A DNA stretch of 64,000 bases from Golubevia sp. BC0850 (taxonomy: Eukaryota > Basidiomycota > Exobasidiomycetes > Golubeviales > Golubeviaceae), in the NCBI GenBank assembly GCA_012976225.1, contig JAAVVG010000035.1, forward strand, positions 1 to 64,000, in the 5' to 3' direction. The notes under the pieces were generated by a model. The model made no database searches. It saw only the letters and a program-made list of their open reading frames with translations, and was not told the DNA's origin. This document shows positions 1 to 13,219 of this stretch, one piece after another. Position 1 is the first letter of the stretch; the number at the start of each line of letters is the position of its first letter. The position numbers and the translations under genes were made by a program.

Positions 1-485
1 CCTCTTCCTCAAACCTGTAGTAGATCATTGAACAATGAATTTTGTCGCTTTCTCCGGTTGCTTTCCATCAGTCTGCTGTTTCACGGTCTGTCCTTCCGCC
101 GAATCTTCTCTCTACTCCCCTCTACCCATCAGCGAATCGACTTGATCATTACTTTCGATCTCAAATTTCGCTCTTTGGAGAAGGAGTCGACCTCAATTCC
201 AAACAAGGACTGAACTCTTGCTAAAGTTCACTGTTCATCGACCAATCTCTCTCGCTTCTCACGAGTTCCAAAACTCCAGACTCTCCCAAGTGAGATGATG
301 ACGATGATGAGCGATTGAGATTAATGATGATATGAATGAATGAGATCCAAGTTACAAATGGTTGATTCTAATTGAAAAAAAAACTGAAAGGACTTCTGTT
401 CTTGACTTTGAATTCTTCTTTCCCTTCCCGTTGTCCCCTTTGCTGCTCCTCTCTTGTCCCTTCCTTAAAACCCCTTCCACTAGGA
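1..485. other. Intergenic, no gene supported
   Basis: I see no conserved protein signal or splice-linked exons here. The short open frames are pyrimidine-rich and low in complexity. The stretch lies downstream of the minus-strand gene ending at 486 and probably holds its 3' untranslated region. Confidence 0.5.
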
Positions 486-1587
486 CTAGCTCTCCACCAC
501 AACCCTTTTCTTCAAAAACTTCTCAACACTTCTATAATGACCCTTTAATTGTTTCTTTCTTGCTTTCTTGATGTTTGGGTTGGAGAGCGCGTGATCTAGA
601 GATCTTCTCAGAGCTTTGAGGAAAGATTTGGTTGAAGGCTCTTGGATTGTCGAAGAATTAGAGTTTGGGACTGAAGATGGAGGTGGAGGAGCTGGAGATG
701 AGGCTTTTTGTTGTTGAGCGGGAATCGGAGATTGCGAGATTGAGAGAGGAGGGGGTTGGTTGGTAGCTTCTGATTTGATGAGGTCTTGGAGAATCGGAAG
801 AGCGTTTGGAACGACCTTCTTTTGGATCCAACCTGAAAGGGGAGCCTTGACGGCGTTACCAAGAGATTCTTGAATTGAGACAGATTGTTTGAGAGCCTTC
901 AGAACTAGAGGAGGGAATCCATTTGGAGGAGGATTGGAGGCGCTGATGCTGGTGAGACTTGTCATTTGCCAGAGGGATGCCGTTGTTTGACCAGCAGAAG
1001 TGAGTATGATTGGAGCCAGCCAGATCTGACCTCAACCTCTGCCTTTTCCAAGAAGTATTTCTCCATAGCTCAGAAACCGTTCTGGCGACTAAGAGTCGCT
1101 GCCGCTTGTGCTTTGATAGACTACCAGAATCAGAGTCATCTTCAGATTCCGAGGCACTCGTGAAAAGTAGCTCCGAGTCGTCTGAGATCGAGAAGGACAA
1201 AAGGGACGATCTTAGAAGTCGGTTTGCAACAAGAAGAAGGACCTACACGATTAACTCACTGGCATCCTCAACAGCCCAAGATTGCATCACCTCGACTGCA
1301 TTCTTAAAGTTCATCTGTACCAGCTTCTCCGAGAAGTGCTTGCTAGCTTCTCGGCGCCTCTTGAGGCATAGATTGACAGAGCGAATCAGAATCGAAGGGA
1401 ATGTTCCATCATTCTTTCTCTCAGATCTCGGAGTCATTCTCGAAGCCAATCGCATAGCAGCATACGCCTTTCTCCAGAAGTCTAATGTAACAGAACCGGA
1501 AAGCGGTAGATCAAGGTCAGACCCAGTGAGAAAGGCTTCCCCACCGAGCAATTTGATTGCTCGAACTCTGTAGTGTTCAGGGTGCAT
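486..1587 (-). CDS. Hypothetical protein, three-exon model
   Basis: I do not recognise this protein. Three minus-strand exons join in consistent phase: 1587-1260, 1181-1037 and 942-486, with GTGAGT and GTTGAG donors and CAG acceptors, giving about 309 residues. The first exon encodes a helical, basic stretch containing GGEAFLTGSDLDLPLSG. The second carries an acidic Ser/Asp run followed by KHKRQR. The third has a Pro/Ser-rich linker and ends in a basic helix, KKARKKQLKGHYRSVEKF. The two basic clusters could be nuclear localisation signals, which is inference. The start is uncertain: the reading frame stays open upstream of the Met at 1587 to about 1700, so a further 5' exon is possible. Confidence 0.5.
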
Positions 1588-2182
1588 CCAAGCTTCTTTA
1601 ATGTTGATCAGCTTGGATGGGGCTGCTTGACGATTAAGCGACTGAGAGTTGCTCTTGACTATCTGTTCATCTTTTGATGAAGAGCTAGCACCTAGGAATG
1701 AGAAGTAACAGGAGAAGGAGAGAAGGAATGGAAGGAAGAGGGCAGAGCTATGAGAGGCTGTTCCTCCATGACCTTCTACTTCGGCAGCTCTCTAGGGAAG
1801 GGAGAACTAGATCAATCTGCCTTTCAAGTGAAGACTCAGCGTTCGATGGTAGCCATAGCCTTCCTTCCATCTCCAATCACCACGATCTCTCCCCCTCCTC
1901 TCCTCACTTCTTCTACTCACCATCTTCCATATCGACTTCCATCCGATCTATCCTTCTGACAAACAATCTATCTCCCTCCTTCAGCCCATAGATTCTGGAA
2001 CTCTCAGTGGTTGGAGATCATTTCCCAAACTGGATGGTAGTCCCTCCCACCTTCAAGCTCTACTCTCCCTTCCCTCTCTTGTATTAGCTTTCCAAACTTC
2101 AAACTGGTCTCTACTCTCTTCTTGATGTCAGCATCTTCAAGTTCTCGAGTTTTCCACACCAGGAGGGCTCGGGTCAACTGAG

Positions 2183-2386
2183 GGCTATTTCTTGGCTCTT
2201 CTCAAAGCAAGAAAAGAGAGTGTAGAAGACGGAACAGAAGTAGAGAATGTTAAGATGTAGTCACTGAAGAAAGTGGTCACTCATTTCAGAGAGTTTGGCC
2301 CTCAAACTTTGGAAGAGCTCGGACACTTGGTAGAAGAGGTGGCAGACTGGAAATCAGAGCTAGAGTTTTGGAAAGTCAACATTTGA
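2183..2386 (+). pseudogene. Possible F-box-type gene relic (C-terminal fragment)
   Basis: One frame reads coding-like sequence for 68 codons, interrupted by a single in-frame TAG near the middle, and ends at a TGA. The predicted peptide includes FLALLKARKESVEDG and, after the stop, TLEELGHLVEEVADWKSELE. This is amphipathic, charged sequence quite unlike the pyrimidine-rich surroundings. I saw no matching upstream exons. It resembles the C-terminal tail of fungal F-box/leucine-rich-repeat proteins, as does the broken gene at 35.6-37.4 kb, but that link is from memory of the family's look. It could instead be an exon of an undetected gene. Confidence 0.3.
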
Positions 2387-3106
2387 AGAAACGGATAGTG
2401 CGAGTGTGAGCAAGCAATGTGAGCCCGCTCCAAGCAAAACATTCACATCGCCATTTAATCTGAGTTGCCTCTCTCTCTTGTCTCCTCCCAGCTGGAAGTC
2501 AGATGAACTCAGATCTCTCCTCCCTACTACTTTTTCTCTCCTCAAGCCATCGAAGGATTCCTCTCATTGTCTCTTTCACTCAAACGCATTCTTCTAATTG
2601 TGGGGCTCGACCCCCGTCTCTTCTTCGGACCTTCAAGTCACTTCTGATCGCACCTTTTTCGATTACCAACAACTTCTTGAGTCACGTATACTTGCCATTA
2701 CTGGGTTTGAAAGCCAGCAACTCAGTACTCCAGTAGCATCGAGCCGAAAGAGAGCGAAAGGAAGGAAAAAAAAGGGGGGGGAGGCTGTAATGAAAGGATG
2801 AATGTCTCTTATCCCGCCTCAACTTAGGTTCTCGAATCAGAGATCTGGTGCTTTCGAAATCAAAAACGTTGTCCGCTTTTTTGATGTGCTCTGAACTGTG
2901 AACCTTGTTGTCTCTAGCTCTGTGACTCTGGCTTTCTTTTCCCCTCTGAGGCCTCACCGTCACCCTTTTACTTCATCCCTGTCGACTTCCGGAGCTTTCC
3001 TCTCATCTTCCCTCCTTTTGGTCTAACTCAAGATCTCAGACTGAACTTTGCTATTCATGTATTTGACAGTTTCAGAGCCTACTTTGAACATCAAGAAACG
3101 CGCAGA

Positions 3107-3134
3107 AGAGAGAGAGAGAGAGAGGGAGAGGGGG
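3107..3134. repeat. GA-rich microsatellite
   Basis: Nearly perfect (GA)n run with two G-rich interruptions at its 3' side, in the gene-poor stretch upstream of 3.9 kb. Confidence 0.85.
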
Positions 3135-3350
3135 AAACATGGGAAGTGAACTTGTCATGAGCTTTGTGGAAAAAGGATCAGAAGTTTTCTTTTTCTTGTT
3201 TTATTTTCTGATGTTAACATGGAAGATTAGTAGATGCTGGTTTGATAGTGGATAGGGGAAGGAGAAGTCACAAAGAGTCATTGGAAAAGGGGATAAGAAC
3301 AAAATAAAAACTGGGAAGGCTTCGAAAAGTGAAATTGAGGGGATTGGGGA

Positions 3351-3354
3351 GAGG

Positions 3355-3379
<25 letters not shown>
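3351..3379. repeat. GA microsatellite
   Basis: Uninterrupted (GA)n after a short GAGGGA lead-in. Frames across it give runs of Ser-Leu that look like signal sequence but are repeat artefacts. The wider interval 2387-3900 shows no supportable gene. Confidence 0.85.
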
Positions 3380-3385
<6 letters not shown>

Positions 3386-3900
3386 TCGAAACAAAGAGAC
3401 AAACTTGGAAATGTGATGGGAGAGAGATACGAGGAAGTGACTTTTGATTCTTGAAATGGACAATGGTTGAGAAAAGAGTGTGGGCTTGAGAGTTCGTTGA
3501 ATGTGTGGAGAATGGGAGCACGTTTGTTGATTTTTGAGATTGTCTTGAGTTGTGGATAGGAGGCCGAGAATCATTCTGTTCTTCTGCTCCTCTTTGAGTA
3601 AGGAGGCGAGAGGGTCGTCTGCCGAAAACGTTGAAGTGGAGAGAGAACAAAGGCAGGAAAATCATTTATAGAAGAGTTCGAAGAGAGTGATGATTTGAAG
3701 AGATGGAGAGTAGTTTTTTGAGGGGAAGAAGAAGTGCTCGAGCCCGTAACGCTTGAAGTCCTCGAGACTAGAGAGAGAAAGGAAGGAGAAAGCAGATAGC
3801 CCTTCAAGGTAAATCTGAAATAACCCAAGTTGAGAGATCCATAAATTGACGACAAAAGATGTTAAAAAAAGATAAATTGAAATGGACAGAGTTTGAGGTA

Positions 3901-6881
3901 TCATTCTTCGCTGTGATGAAGAGTGACGCTGTTGAATTCACTGAAAGGATTCGCTACGACGGCATCACCTTCTTCATCTCCGACGTTATTCTTCCCAGCT
4001 TTGGCCCTAATGACATCGGATTTAGGATCTTTCTTACTAGAAGGACTTCCAAATCCAGAACCACCTTGACCATCCAAGTTTAAACTCCTACTCTCCCTAA
4101 CAGTCCTAAAATTGATGGCATCCAATCCATTCGAGAAGGCAGGAACGATTGGAGGTGTAAGATTCCTGAGTAAACCCCATGAGAGATTGGCAAACCACTT
4201 GTGAGTCTTGACTTCCGAAGCTCCGGACTGACTTCCAGCTCTTTTCAATTCGTCTTTGATCAAGAGTTTCCTGATCATCGATTTACCGAATGAAGAAATG
4301 GGAGTCGTCTCTGGGAAAGTCACCTCATTCCTCATGACGTTGGAGAAAGTCGCGTTCCTTGAAGCTCCTTTGAAAGGGGTAGTTGCGAAGATCATTTCGT
4401 AAATCAGAATTCCTAGAGTCCACCAATCGACTGCACTTGTATGTCCGCATCCTTTGATTACCTCAGGAGCGATGTACTCTTCTGTTCCAACGAAAGAGTT
4501 GGTTCTGAGATCCGCCGTACACGAACGAGTGTCGACTAGAGGAGCCGAGTTGGGAGTGGCTTGTCGAATCATGGCAGGAGCTCCTCCACGACGAGTAGCT
4601 CTTGCAGACAAGTCGAAGTCTGAAAGCATGACGTGACCAGATTGATGAAGTAGAATGTCTGAAGGTGGAGAGAGAGAGAGAAGAATGGTGAGCGATTGAG
4701 AAAGTTTCAGTTTCTGACGCATACATTCTGAAACTCACTCTCAGGTTTGAGATCTCTATAAATGAAACCCATCAAGTGAAGGTATTCGAGAGCTGCAATG
4801 ACCTCAGCAGCATAGAATCTGGCATCTTCTTCAGATAGACACTTCCCAGGCCTTGTCTGAAGGGCGCGGAAGAACTCTCCTCCCATACAGTACTCCATGC
4901 AGAGGTAAAGGTAATCGTCGGATTGGAAGGAGTGATAGAGAGTGACGATGAATGGATGATTCGAGGTCGCCAGGATCTCTTGTTCAGCCATAACTCGCTT
5001 GATCTTGTTACGTTTGATCATCTCTTTCTTGGATAGTACTATTGGAAGAGGGGGAAAAGGAGGAGGGAAGAAAAGGTGTCAGACGGAGATAAGAACGCAG
5101 GGCCAGAAATTGTAACAAGTCTTCTGAGCATCAAGTAGGACGACCCTGAGCATAATTCTGAACTCCATTCCAAATCGCTGATAGCCAATTGACTCCCAGC
5201 CATGCCTTTGACGTCCCTCTGCCACCACTCATTCCCCATTCGCTTTCCCACCTCATCTCCTTATCTGGAGTTGAAACTCACCTTTCATCGCAAACAGCTT
5301 CTCAGTCTTCTTCTCTCTGACTAGATAGACCTTTCCAACATCTCCCTTTCCAAGCATCTTGACCTTACTAAAGCTATTCGGACCAACTTCAACATCTCTA
5401 ATCTTGATGGAATTTGAGCTATACGTCCTCCTGAAGTTAGATCTCCCATTAGCTCCATTTGGATTGGCTCCATTTTGAATAGCAGCTAACCCAGCAGCAC
5501 TAGAAGGAGGTTGGAGAGTTGAAGGTAATTTCTTCTCTCCGTTGAGATTAGATTTGGAACCACCGGATTTGGACCTTCCACCTGAACCTGGGAATAGAAT
5601 TCCAGATTTACTCTTTGGAGTATTACTTCCACTCTTATTTGGAGATCTGCCTTTTTCAAAATCTTTTGAAGAAAAGGAGAGAGCAGTTGAATCCATTCTA
5701 ACAGGAGAGTTGGGAAAGAAGCCATCTTGTTCTAACCTCTGAAGAGCAGCGGCTTGAGATGAAGGAGAACCTTCAGAGACGTGTTGAGAGTGACCTGAAG
5801 GATTGTTCTCAGATGGAGATAAGAAACCATTACGAGTAGTAGTAGAAGGAGAAGGTGGTCCAACTTTGTTACGTCCGTTACTTCCCATTCCTGCTGTTGA
5901 GCCTCCTGAGCTCTCTGTTCCATCTGAGAAGAGCTTGTTGGTATCTGGAGCAGATGAAACCCTTCTCAATAACCTAGCAGCGAATCCAGAACCTGAACTT
6001 CCTGAACCCGATCTCTGACCTGACCCTCCATTTCCAACTCCATTGCTACTTGCAGATTCATTCCCATCAGGGACAGTGAGATTTGGTGAGTTCAAGACCT
6101 CATGAGCTGGCTTGAGAGCAGCGCGCGCACTTGAAGGGCTGGCCTTCTGGTTTAGATGAGAGGATCTATTCTGATTCTCTGTAGAGGAAGTAGTTGAAAG
6201 ATTTGAGCCTTCTTGAGATGAGGAATGACTGTCGTTGGATAGAGAGTTGGGATCCTCTACTACTGTGGAACCAACCATTGGTTGGAAACCCATACTTCCA
6301 GAACCCATCGATTGAAGAGCTAGAGTAGGTGCTGCAGATGGTAGATTGGAGTTATTTGTAGTAGTTGAATCTGGTAGAGCGTTGATGTAAGAATTAGAAC
6401 TTGAGTTCTCATTTGGAGTACTTGGACCCGATCCACTGCCACTGTTACTGCTGTGCTTCTTTCCAATTGAACCGAATTTGAACATTTGTTTCCACTTTTT
6501 ATCTTTCTCTTTGAATTGACCGTGAAGTGAAGGAAGATCCCTTGGAGTGGTGGGAGAAGGTAAAGGGTTGTGAGATGAGGCAGGAGAAGAAGCCGATGAG
6601 GAAGTGAATTGCTGAGAGGATTGAGGTGGTGGTGGTGTAGAGAAGGCCTGAGAAGAAGAGGAGTGATTGGAATCGATTGGAGGATTTGAAGAAGTAGAAG
6701 TTGAGTCAGAATTGATATTAGAAGTAAGATCGCTTGAATCCAAACCAGAGCTCGGTTCTTGAGCAGATAGAGGGGTCTGCGTTGGTATCGTTTGAGCTAA
6801 AGATGACGATGTAACTGGATCTTCTGACTGAAAACTTGTATTGAAATCTTGATTATTAGCTGATTGAATGGTTGATGCCAT
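3901..6881 (-). CDS. FPK1: AGC protein kinase, NRC-2/FPK1 family (flippase kinase)
   Basis: Serine/threonine kinase of the fungal NRC-2/FPK1/KIN82 group, which in yeast phosphorylates and activates plasma-membrane phospholipid flippases. Exons are 6881-5282, 5038-4739 and 4658-3901, giving about 885 residues. About 500 N-terminal residues are Ser/Asn/Gly-rich and disordered. The kinase domain follows: glycine loop [12 protein letters not shown], catalytic Lys in FAMK, YRDLKPEN split by intron 2, and DFDLS in place of DFG. DFD is normal for this group and for phototropin-like AGC kinases. A long activation-segment insert precedes [10 protein letters not shown]. The C-terminal tail ends with a NPFSEF-like hydrophobic patch. 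The open frame extends one GTG codon upstream, but the first ATG is at 6881. LYS12 lies upstream in tandem. Confidence 0.93.
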
Positions 6882-7632
6882 CACTATTGCTCAATTGAAG
6901 ATTAGAAGGCAGGAGGAGGAGATTGGGACAAGAGAGGATTTCCAAATTTGAACAACGCGAGAGAAGGGTCAAGATTTCTAATTTCGAAGGACTTGGCTGT
7001 ATCCTTTTGATGTGAATGGCGATTTTCAAAACCTTTTGGAAATGAGTGTAGTCAAGAAGAAAGAGAACCAAGATAAAGGAAGGAAACAGGAGCAACGTGG
7101 TTTGATATCGTTCCCTCTCCATGACCCTCTCTCGCCGACAGACGTGCGTGACGCTTTTCTCTCTCGATTATTGCTTTTGCGGCCCTCTTGTTCGGTTGTT
7201 CTCACTCCGTTTCCATTTCTCGAAAAAGTTGGTCAAGTGGCAACCCGACCTAGCAAGCAAGGAGACGCGGATAATTCTATCTCCTTGCAGATGTCCTCTT
7301 CTTACGCCCTCCCCCTCCAGTTTGAGCTATTTTTGAGATCCTCGAGGGCAAGGAAGTTGATCAGCTCACTCTGATCTCATCCCCAACTTATATTCTCAAA
7401 GAGAAGGAGGAAGAGCGGGGATAAGATCTTTTTCTGATCGTTCTCCCAAATGGGAGTCTCGGTAAGCCTCTTCCACACCGGCCTCAACTGAAGATCAAAA
7501 TTCAAGAGCATCTAGTTCTCGTTGAGATCTTCTACGTAAATACACAATACAGCCTTGAAGTCTGATCGCTCCACCTTCCCAGTCTCTTTTAGTAGATCCT
7601 TCAACTCTTTCTTCATTCCCCCGTGGCTTCCA
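6882..7632. other. Intergenic between two minus-strand genes
   Basis: About 750 bp without a supportable gene. It should hold the 5' untranslated region and promoter of the AGC kinase and the 3' region of LYS12. The plus-strand open frames at 7012-7374 are compositional, with no motif or splice support. Confidence 0.5.
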
Positions 7633-9316
<1,684 letters not shown>

Positions 9317-9483
9317 CTTTGGATGAAAGATTAGAGAAGAGGAGAAAGAAGGAGGAGGAAAAGATGGAGAGAAGGAGCGATCGATTCGGAACTTTCACAT
9401 TGTCTTCTCCTTCTTTCTTTCTTCCCTATTCTCCATCCAAAAATCGAAAGGTGTCTAACAGTAGTCAAAGTAGATAGAGTTTT
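9317..9483. promoter_or_regulatory. Shared divergent promoter, LYS12 / thioesterase
   Basis: Only 167 bp separate the two start codons, so both promoters must lie here or overlap the coding regions. It contains purine-rich and pyrimidine-rich tracts. I could not assign a TATA box or a named operator. Confidence 0.55.
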
Positions 9484-10557
9484 ATGGTTATGCTAAACAG
9501 ATCCATCATCAATTCAAGGCTTATTGTATCCAGCAGTAGTAATTGCCTCTTGAGACCTTGTCCAACTTCATCCTCGTCTCTCCGAATCAACCGTCTTAAT
9601 TCTCAATCTTCCACTTCAACTCGATTCAATTCAACTTCAACTTCCTCCTCTTCAACTCCACCAACTGAACCACGTAAATCCAAAAATCTATTCAATGCAA
9701 TCTTTCTTGGACTCTTTGGTGCTTCAACTTATGTCTTAGGTTCAATTTATCCTCCTTCAATTTTATCATTAGCTTTCCCATCTCCAGCGCCTCCACGTTT
9801 ATCAGCAGATTCAGAAGAAGGCCAAAAACATACAAAGCAGATAGAAGATCAATTATTACAGTTGCCGATCGTCAAGAATCTGTTATCCATCTCATCTTTA
9901 CCTTCAGTGAACTCAAAGAATGTTGGTGATTTTCCAGGTTCAAATCCTTCTACCAAAGCTCCGTCTCTTTCCATCGATCCAAGTCAAAAAGACAAAGACG
10001 GGCATTTACCACATTACATCATTTCAAGACCTTACGTCAATTATCCTCCTCAGCAAAAACAACATTCTCTAACCGCTGGATCTCTGAGAGGTCCAGGATT
10101 GATAGCTACCTATCCTTTAGTTCTATCCAAAACTTCTCACGGAGCCGAAAAAGAATGTGGTCATGAAGGAGATGCTTTGGTGATAGTCCATCTAGGAAGG
10201 TCTTTATGTGGTCATGATGGTGTAGTTCATGGAGGTTTATTAGCCACCATCGTAGATGAAGCTTTAGCTAGAACTGCCTTTTATTCATTACCTGCTCATA
10301 TAGGAATGACTGCAAATCTGAATATTGATTATAAGAAACCTGTAATGGCAGATCAATTCGTTGTTATTAAAACTTGGAAGGTGGATAGTAAAGATAGGAA
10401 ATGCAACGTTCAATGTGAAGTTTTGCCGATGATTCAAAGAGTGGAGGAATTGGAAGAAGTTAAACCCATGTTGAAAGCTAAGGCATTGTTTGTTCAACCT
10501 AAATTTGCGGAATTTCTGAATACTAAGGCTATTAAAGCTGCGTTGGATAGTCCTTAA
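9484..10557 (+). CDS. Hotdog-fold (4HBT/PaaI-like) thioesterase, probably mitochondrial
   Basis: Single-exon gene, 357 residues. The C-terminal half carries an acyl-CoA thioesterase hotdog domain, with the signature GHDGVVHGGLLATIVDEAL followed by MTANLNIDYKKPVMADQF, the HGG helix and a conserved acidic residue on the central helix. The N-terminus is Ser/Arg-rich and lacks acidic residues, as in mitochondrial presequences. A hydrophobic segment, NAIFLGLFGASTYVLGSIY, near residues 70-90 may be a membrane anchor. This layout resembles THEM4/Fmp10-type fungal mitochondrial thioesterases. Two start Mets lie at codons 1 and 3, and the first is used here. The substrate cannot be told from sequence. 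Confidence 0.88.
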   Translation: MVMLNRSIINSRLIVSSSSNCLLRPCPTSSSSLRINRLNSQSSTSTRFNSTSTSSSSTPPTEPRKSKNLFNAIFLGLFGASTYVLGSIYPPSILSLAFPSPAPPRLSADSEEGQKHTKQIEDQLLQLPIVKNLLSISSLPSVNSKNVGDFPGSNPSTKAPSLSIDPSQKDKDGHLPHYIISRPYVNYPPQQKQHSLTAGSLRGPGLIATYPLVLSKTSHGAEKECGHEGDALVIVHLGRSLCGHDGVVHGGLLATIVDEALARTAFYSLPAHIGMTANLNIDYKKPVMADQFVVIKTWKVDSKDRKCNVQCEVLPMIQRVEELEEVKPMLKAKALFVQPKFAEFLNTKAIKAALDSP

Positions 10558-11160
10558 GAGACATTGAGGTGGGAAGGATCGAGCGATAGCAAGATCAGGA
10601 GACCCCTAGAAGTTACGATTGAATCTTGGAGCTGCTATATAAGACAAGAGGAGGTTGGAGAAGGGAGGAGAAAACAAGGGGAAGAGCAATTCAACTTCGC
10701 ATCAATTCCTCAAATCAGACTTATCAATCTACAGAAATCCACCTTTCTTCTTTCAACTGCCAAACATCTCTACTGCAACTAATTAGATCAAAGTTAGAAT
10801 CATTTACTGTTCCTCATCTCAACCTTTTCAAATCATTTCTAAACACCTCAAAACCTCTCTCTGCCCCTTTTTGTGAGCGCCCTCTGTACTTTCCCTTTCC
10901 TTCAACGAACATCTCTGTTTCCATCTACTTTTTTGCTTGTTTGTATAAAATTACACATTATCGAAAAAGAAACCAAAAACGCGGCCTGTTGCATCTTCGT
11001 AAGTATCAAGGGCTTTCAACCCTGTCGCGAAGAAATGGTTCATTCAATCTTGGTACCCTACCAAATCTCTAACGACTTTTTTTCGATTCTGGTTGGAAAT
11101 TTTAACGAAAACAAAAATCTTCAATTAACGGAACAGAAACAGGAAAACAACAACTCTATC
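10558..11160. other. Intergenic upstream of SAR1
   Basis: About 600 bp holding the 3' region of the thioesterase and the promoter and leader of SAR1. No gene supported. Open frames here overlap the first SAR1 exon in other frames. Confidence 0.5.
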
Positions 11161-13219
11161 ATGTTCATCGTCAACTGGTTCTGGGTGAGTTGGGAGGGAA
11201 GAATAAAAGGTTTGACGAAGCAAGCTGAAGGATAGAGCAAGCAACTCTGTAGCAGCTCCCTCGTCGAAGCCGCTCTGAACTGGAGTCAAGAATGAATTGA
11301 GTCAATGGAGGCTCAGTGAAGTAATCGGTTCAGGGGATCTCTAGGACGATACTGACGTTGATCTATTATTTCACCTTTTGCCATCCGATAGGATATCCTT
11401 TCTCAACTTGGTCAGTCCATTCTATCTGACCATCTTCCCCTTTTCTGGATCTTCATTAAATCTTTACTATTCTCCTCTCTATCCTATCAATCCCTTTGCC
11501 TCCCTTAGGTCTAGCCCACAAGAACGCTAAGATTCTCTTCTTGGGTTTGGATAACGCTGGAAAGACTGTGAGTCTTTCAACCTTTCGAAAGCTAACTGGA
11601 GCATCGGAACTGCCTCTCGGAAGCTGGAGAACAAGTTTAGATAATTCCAAGACCGACCTTGTCGAAGAAGCGGGAAAGGAGGCAAGGGTTTGGGATTGCG
11701 ATGCTGCGAAAGGAGCCTCTACCCTTTCCACATCATCATCTCAAAGAAACTTCAGGCTTCCTTTGAGGCAAGACCTGTCTCTTCTAGTTCGGTTCCTGAG
11801 CTTCAAAGATTCAGGATTCCCATTTCTTCGGAGCTCCAGCCAGGCTTCAATCAGACCACTAATCTTCTCCACCTTCCCCTCTCCTCAATCTCATTTCAAT
11901 GTCTCCTCTTTCTGGTTCCTCTAATTTCAGACCCTCTTACACATGCTCAAGAATGATCGTCTAGCCACTCTTCAACCAACTCTTCATCCAAGTTAGTTTC
12001 TCTGCTCAAAGTAGTGGAACCTACTCTTCTCCTAAGCTCATCTTCAATCCCTTTCTCCTAACCCTTTCGCTTCGCTCTGCACCTATTCAGCATCTGAGGA
12101 GCTCGCTGTCGGAGCTGTCAAGTTCACCACTTATGATCTCGGAGGACATCAACAAGGTCAGTAGTCCCGACAGTCCCTCGAACTTTCCTCAAATTCTTCC
12201 TAATCGCAGCTTCTCCCTCTTCTGTCCTTCCTTTCGCCTCTCATCTCTTCGCTTGAACTTTATCTTTAACATTAACTTCAACCAAACACTTCCATCTCCC
12301 TCCGATTTCCCTGTTATCTGCTCTTTCTCAACTTCATCTCATCTTCAAACTACCTCAAAATTCCAAAACCAAATAGCTCGTAGACTTTGGAAGGACTACT
12401 TCCCAGAAGTTGATGGAATCATTTTCCTAGTCGATTCTCAAGATCAAGAACGTTTCTCGGAATCTCGTAGAGAATTAGACGCTCTTTTGAGCATTGAAGA
12501 ATTGGGTAAAGTCCCTTTCTTGATTCTCGGAAACAAGATTGATGCTCCAGGAGCTGTTAGTGAGGAGGAATTGAGACAGGCTTTGGGAATGTACCAAACT
12601 ACTGGAAAGGTGAGTTTTGGCTTCAGAGGGAGAATTTATAGAGAAGAGAGATGGAGGGATGGAGGATTTGATTAGCTTGTTGAGTTGGGATCGGGTAGGG
12701 AGAGCCATTTGACGTCTTCAACAGACAAGAGCTTCGTTCGATAGATACTGAAGATCGACAATGGCAACGGCAAACTTCAAAGTGGATGAGAGAAGGGGAC
12801 AGAGCTGCAAAGTGGGATTGCTGGGGGGGGTTGCCGAAATTCTCGTCCACTCCTGGATTTTGGGATTGGATTCTTCTCGATCGACGTCTCTTGGAGAAAC
12901 TCAGATCTGGTCAGATTTTGACCTGGTCTCAGTTGTTCTAGAAAGTTCTCACGGCTTGTCTTGTGTACTGACTTTTCCTCGTCGACACTTGAACTATTTC
13001 CTCATTCTTCCTCTTCTGTCTCACAGGGTAAAATTCCCCTCAAGGATATTCGCCCAATCGAAATCTTCATGTGCTCAGTGGTTATGCGTCAAGGGTACGG
13101 AGAAGGCTTCAGGTGGATCTCTCAATACGTGAGTCTCCCCTTGCTTTGAGTCTCGTCTTTTTAATTACCCTCCCGCTGACCCCCTAGCCTTCTCTGACCC
13201 TCCTACACCCCAGATCTAA
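11161..13219 (+). CDS. SAR1: Small GTPase Sar1, COPII coat initiation
   Basis: Arf-family GTPase that starts COPII vesicle budding at the endoplasmic reticulum. Eight exons: 11161-11184, 11392-11410, 11509-11567, 11931-11991, 12091-12156, 12377-12609, 13027-13128 and 13214-13219, giving 189 residues, the family's normal length. Motifs: amphipathic start [11 protein letters not shown]-loop GLDNAGKTT, switch [10 protein letters not shown], switch [13 protein letters not shown], guanine-specificity NKID, and the conserved end WISQYI. Exon 1 is 24 nt, exon 2 is 19 nt, and the last exon is only two codons, Ile plus stop. Reading through the last donor would instead give a non-conserved tail, SLPLL. 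The six internal coding-phase checks all agree. Confidence 0.96.

Noticed and set aside
3107-3379. Repeat runs considered as a CRISPR-like array
   Set aside because: They are simple dinucleotide repeats without spacers, in a eukaryotic genome.
3201-3855. Minus-strand frames rich in Ser, Leu and Phe upstream of 3.9 kb, resembling secreted peptides
   Set aside because: They are produced by GA/TC repeats and low-complexity sequence, with no motif and no splice-linked partner.
9940-9960. tRNA T-loop-like GGTTCAAATCC
   Set aside because: It lies inside the thioesterase coding frame and has no matching acceptor or anticodon stems. No tRNA was found elsewhere in the window.
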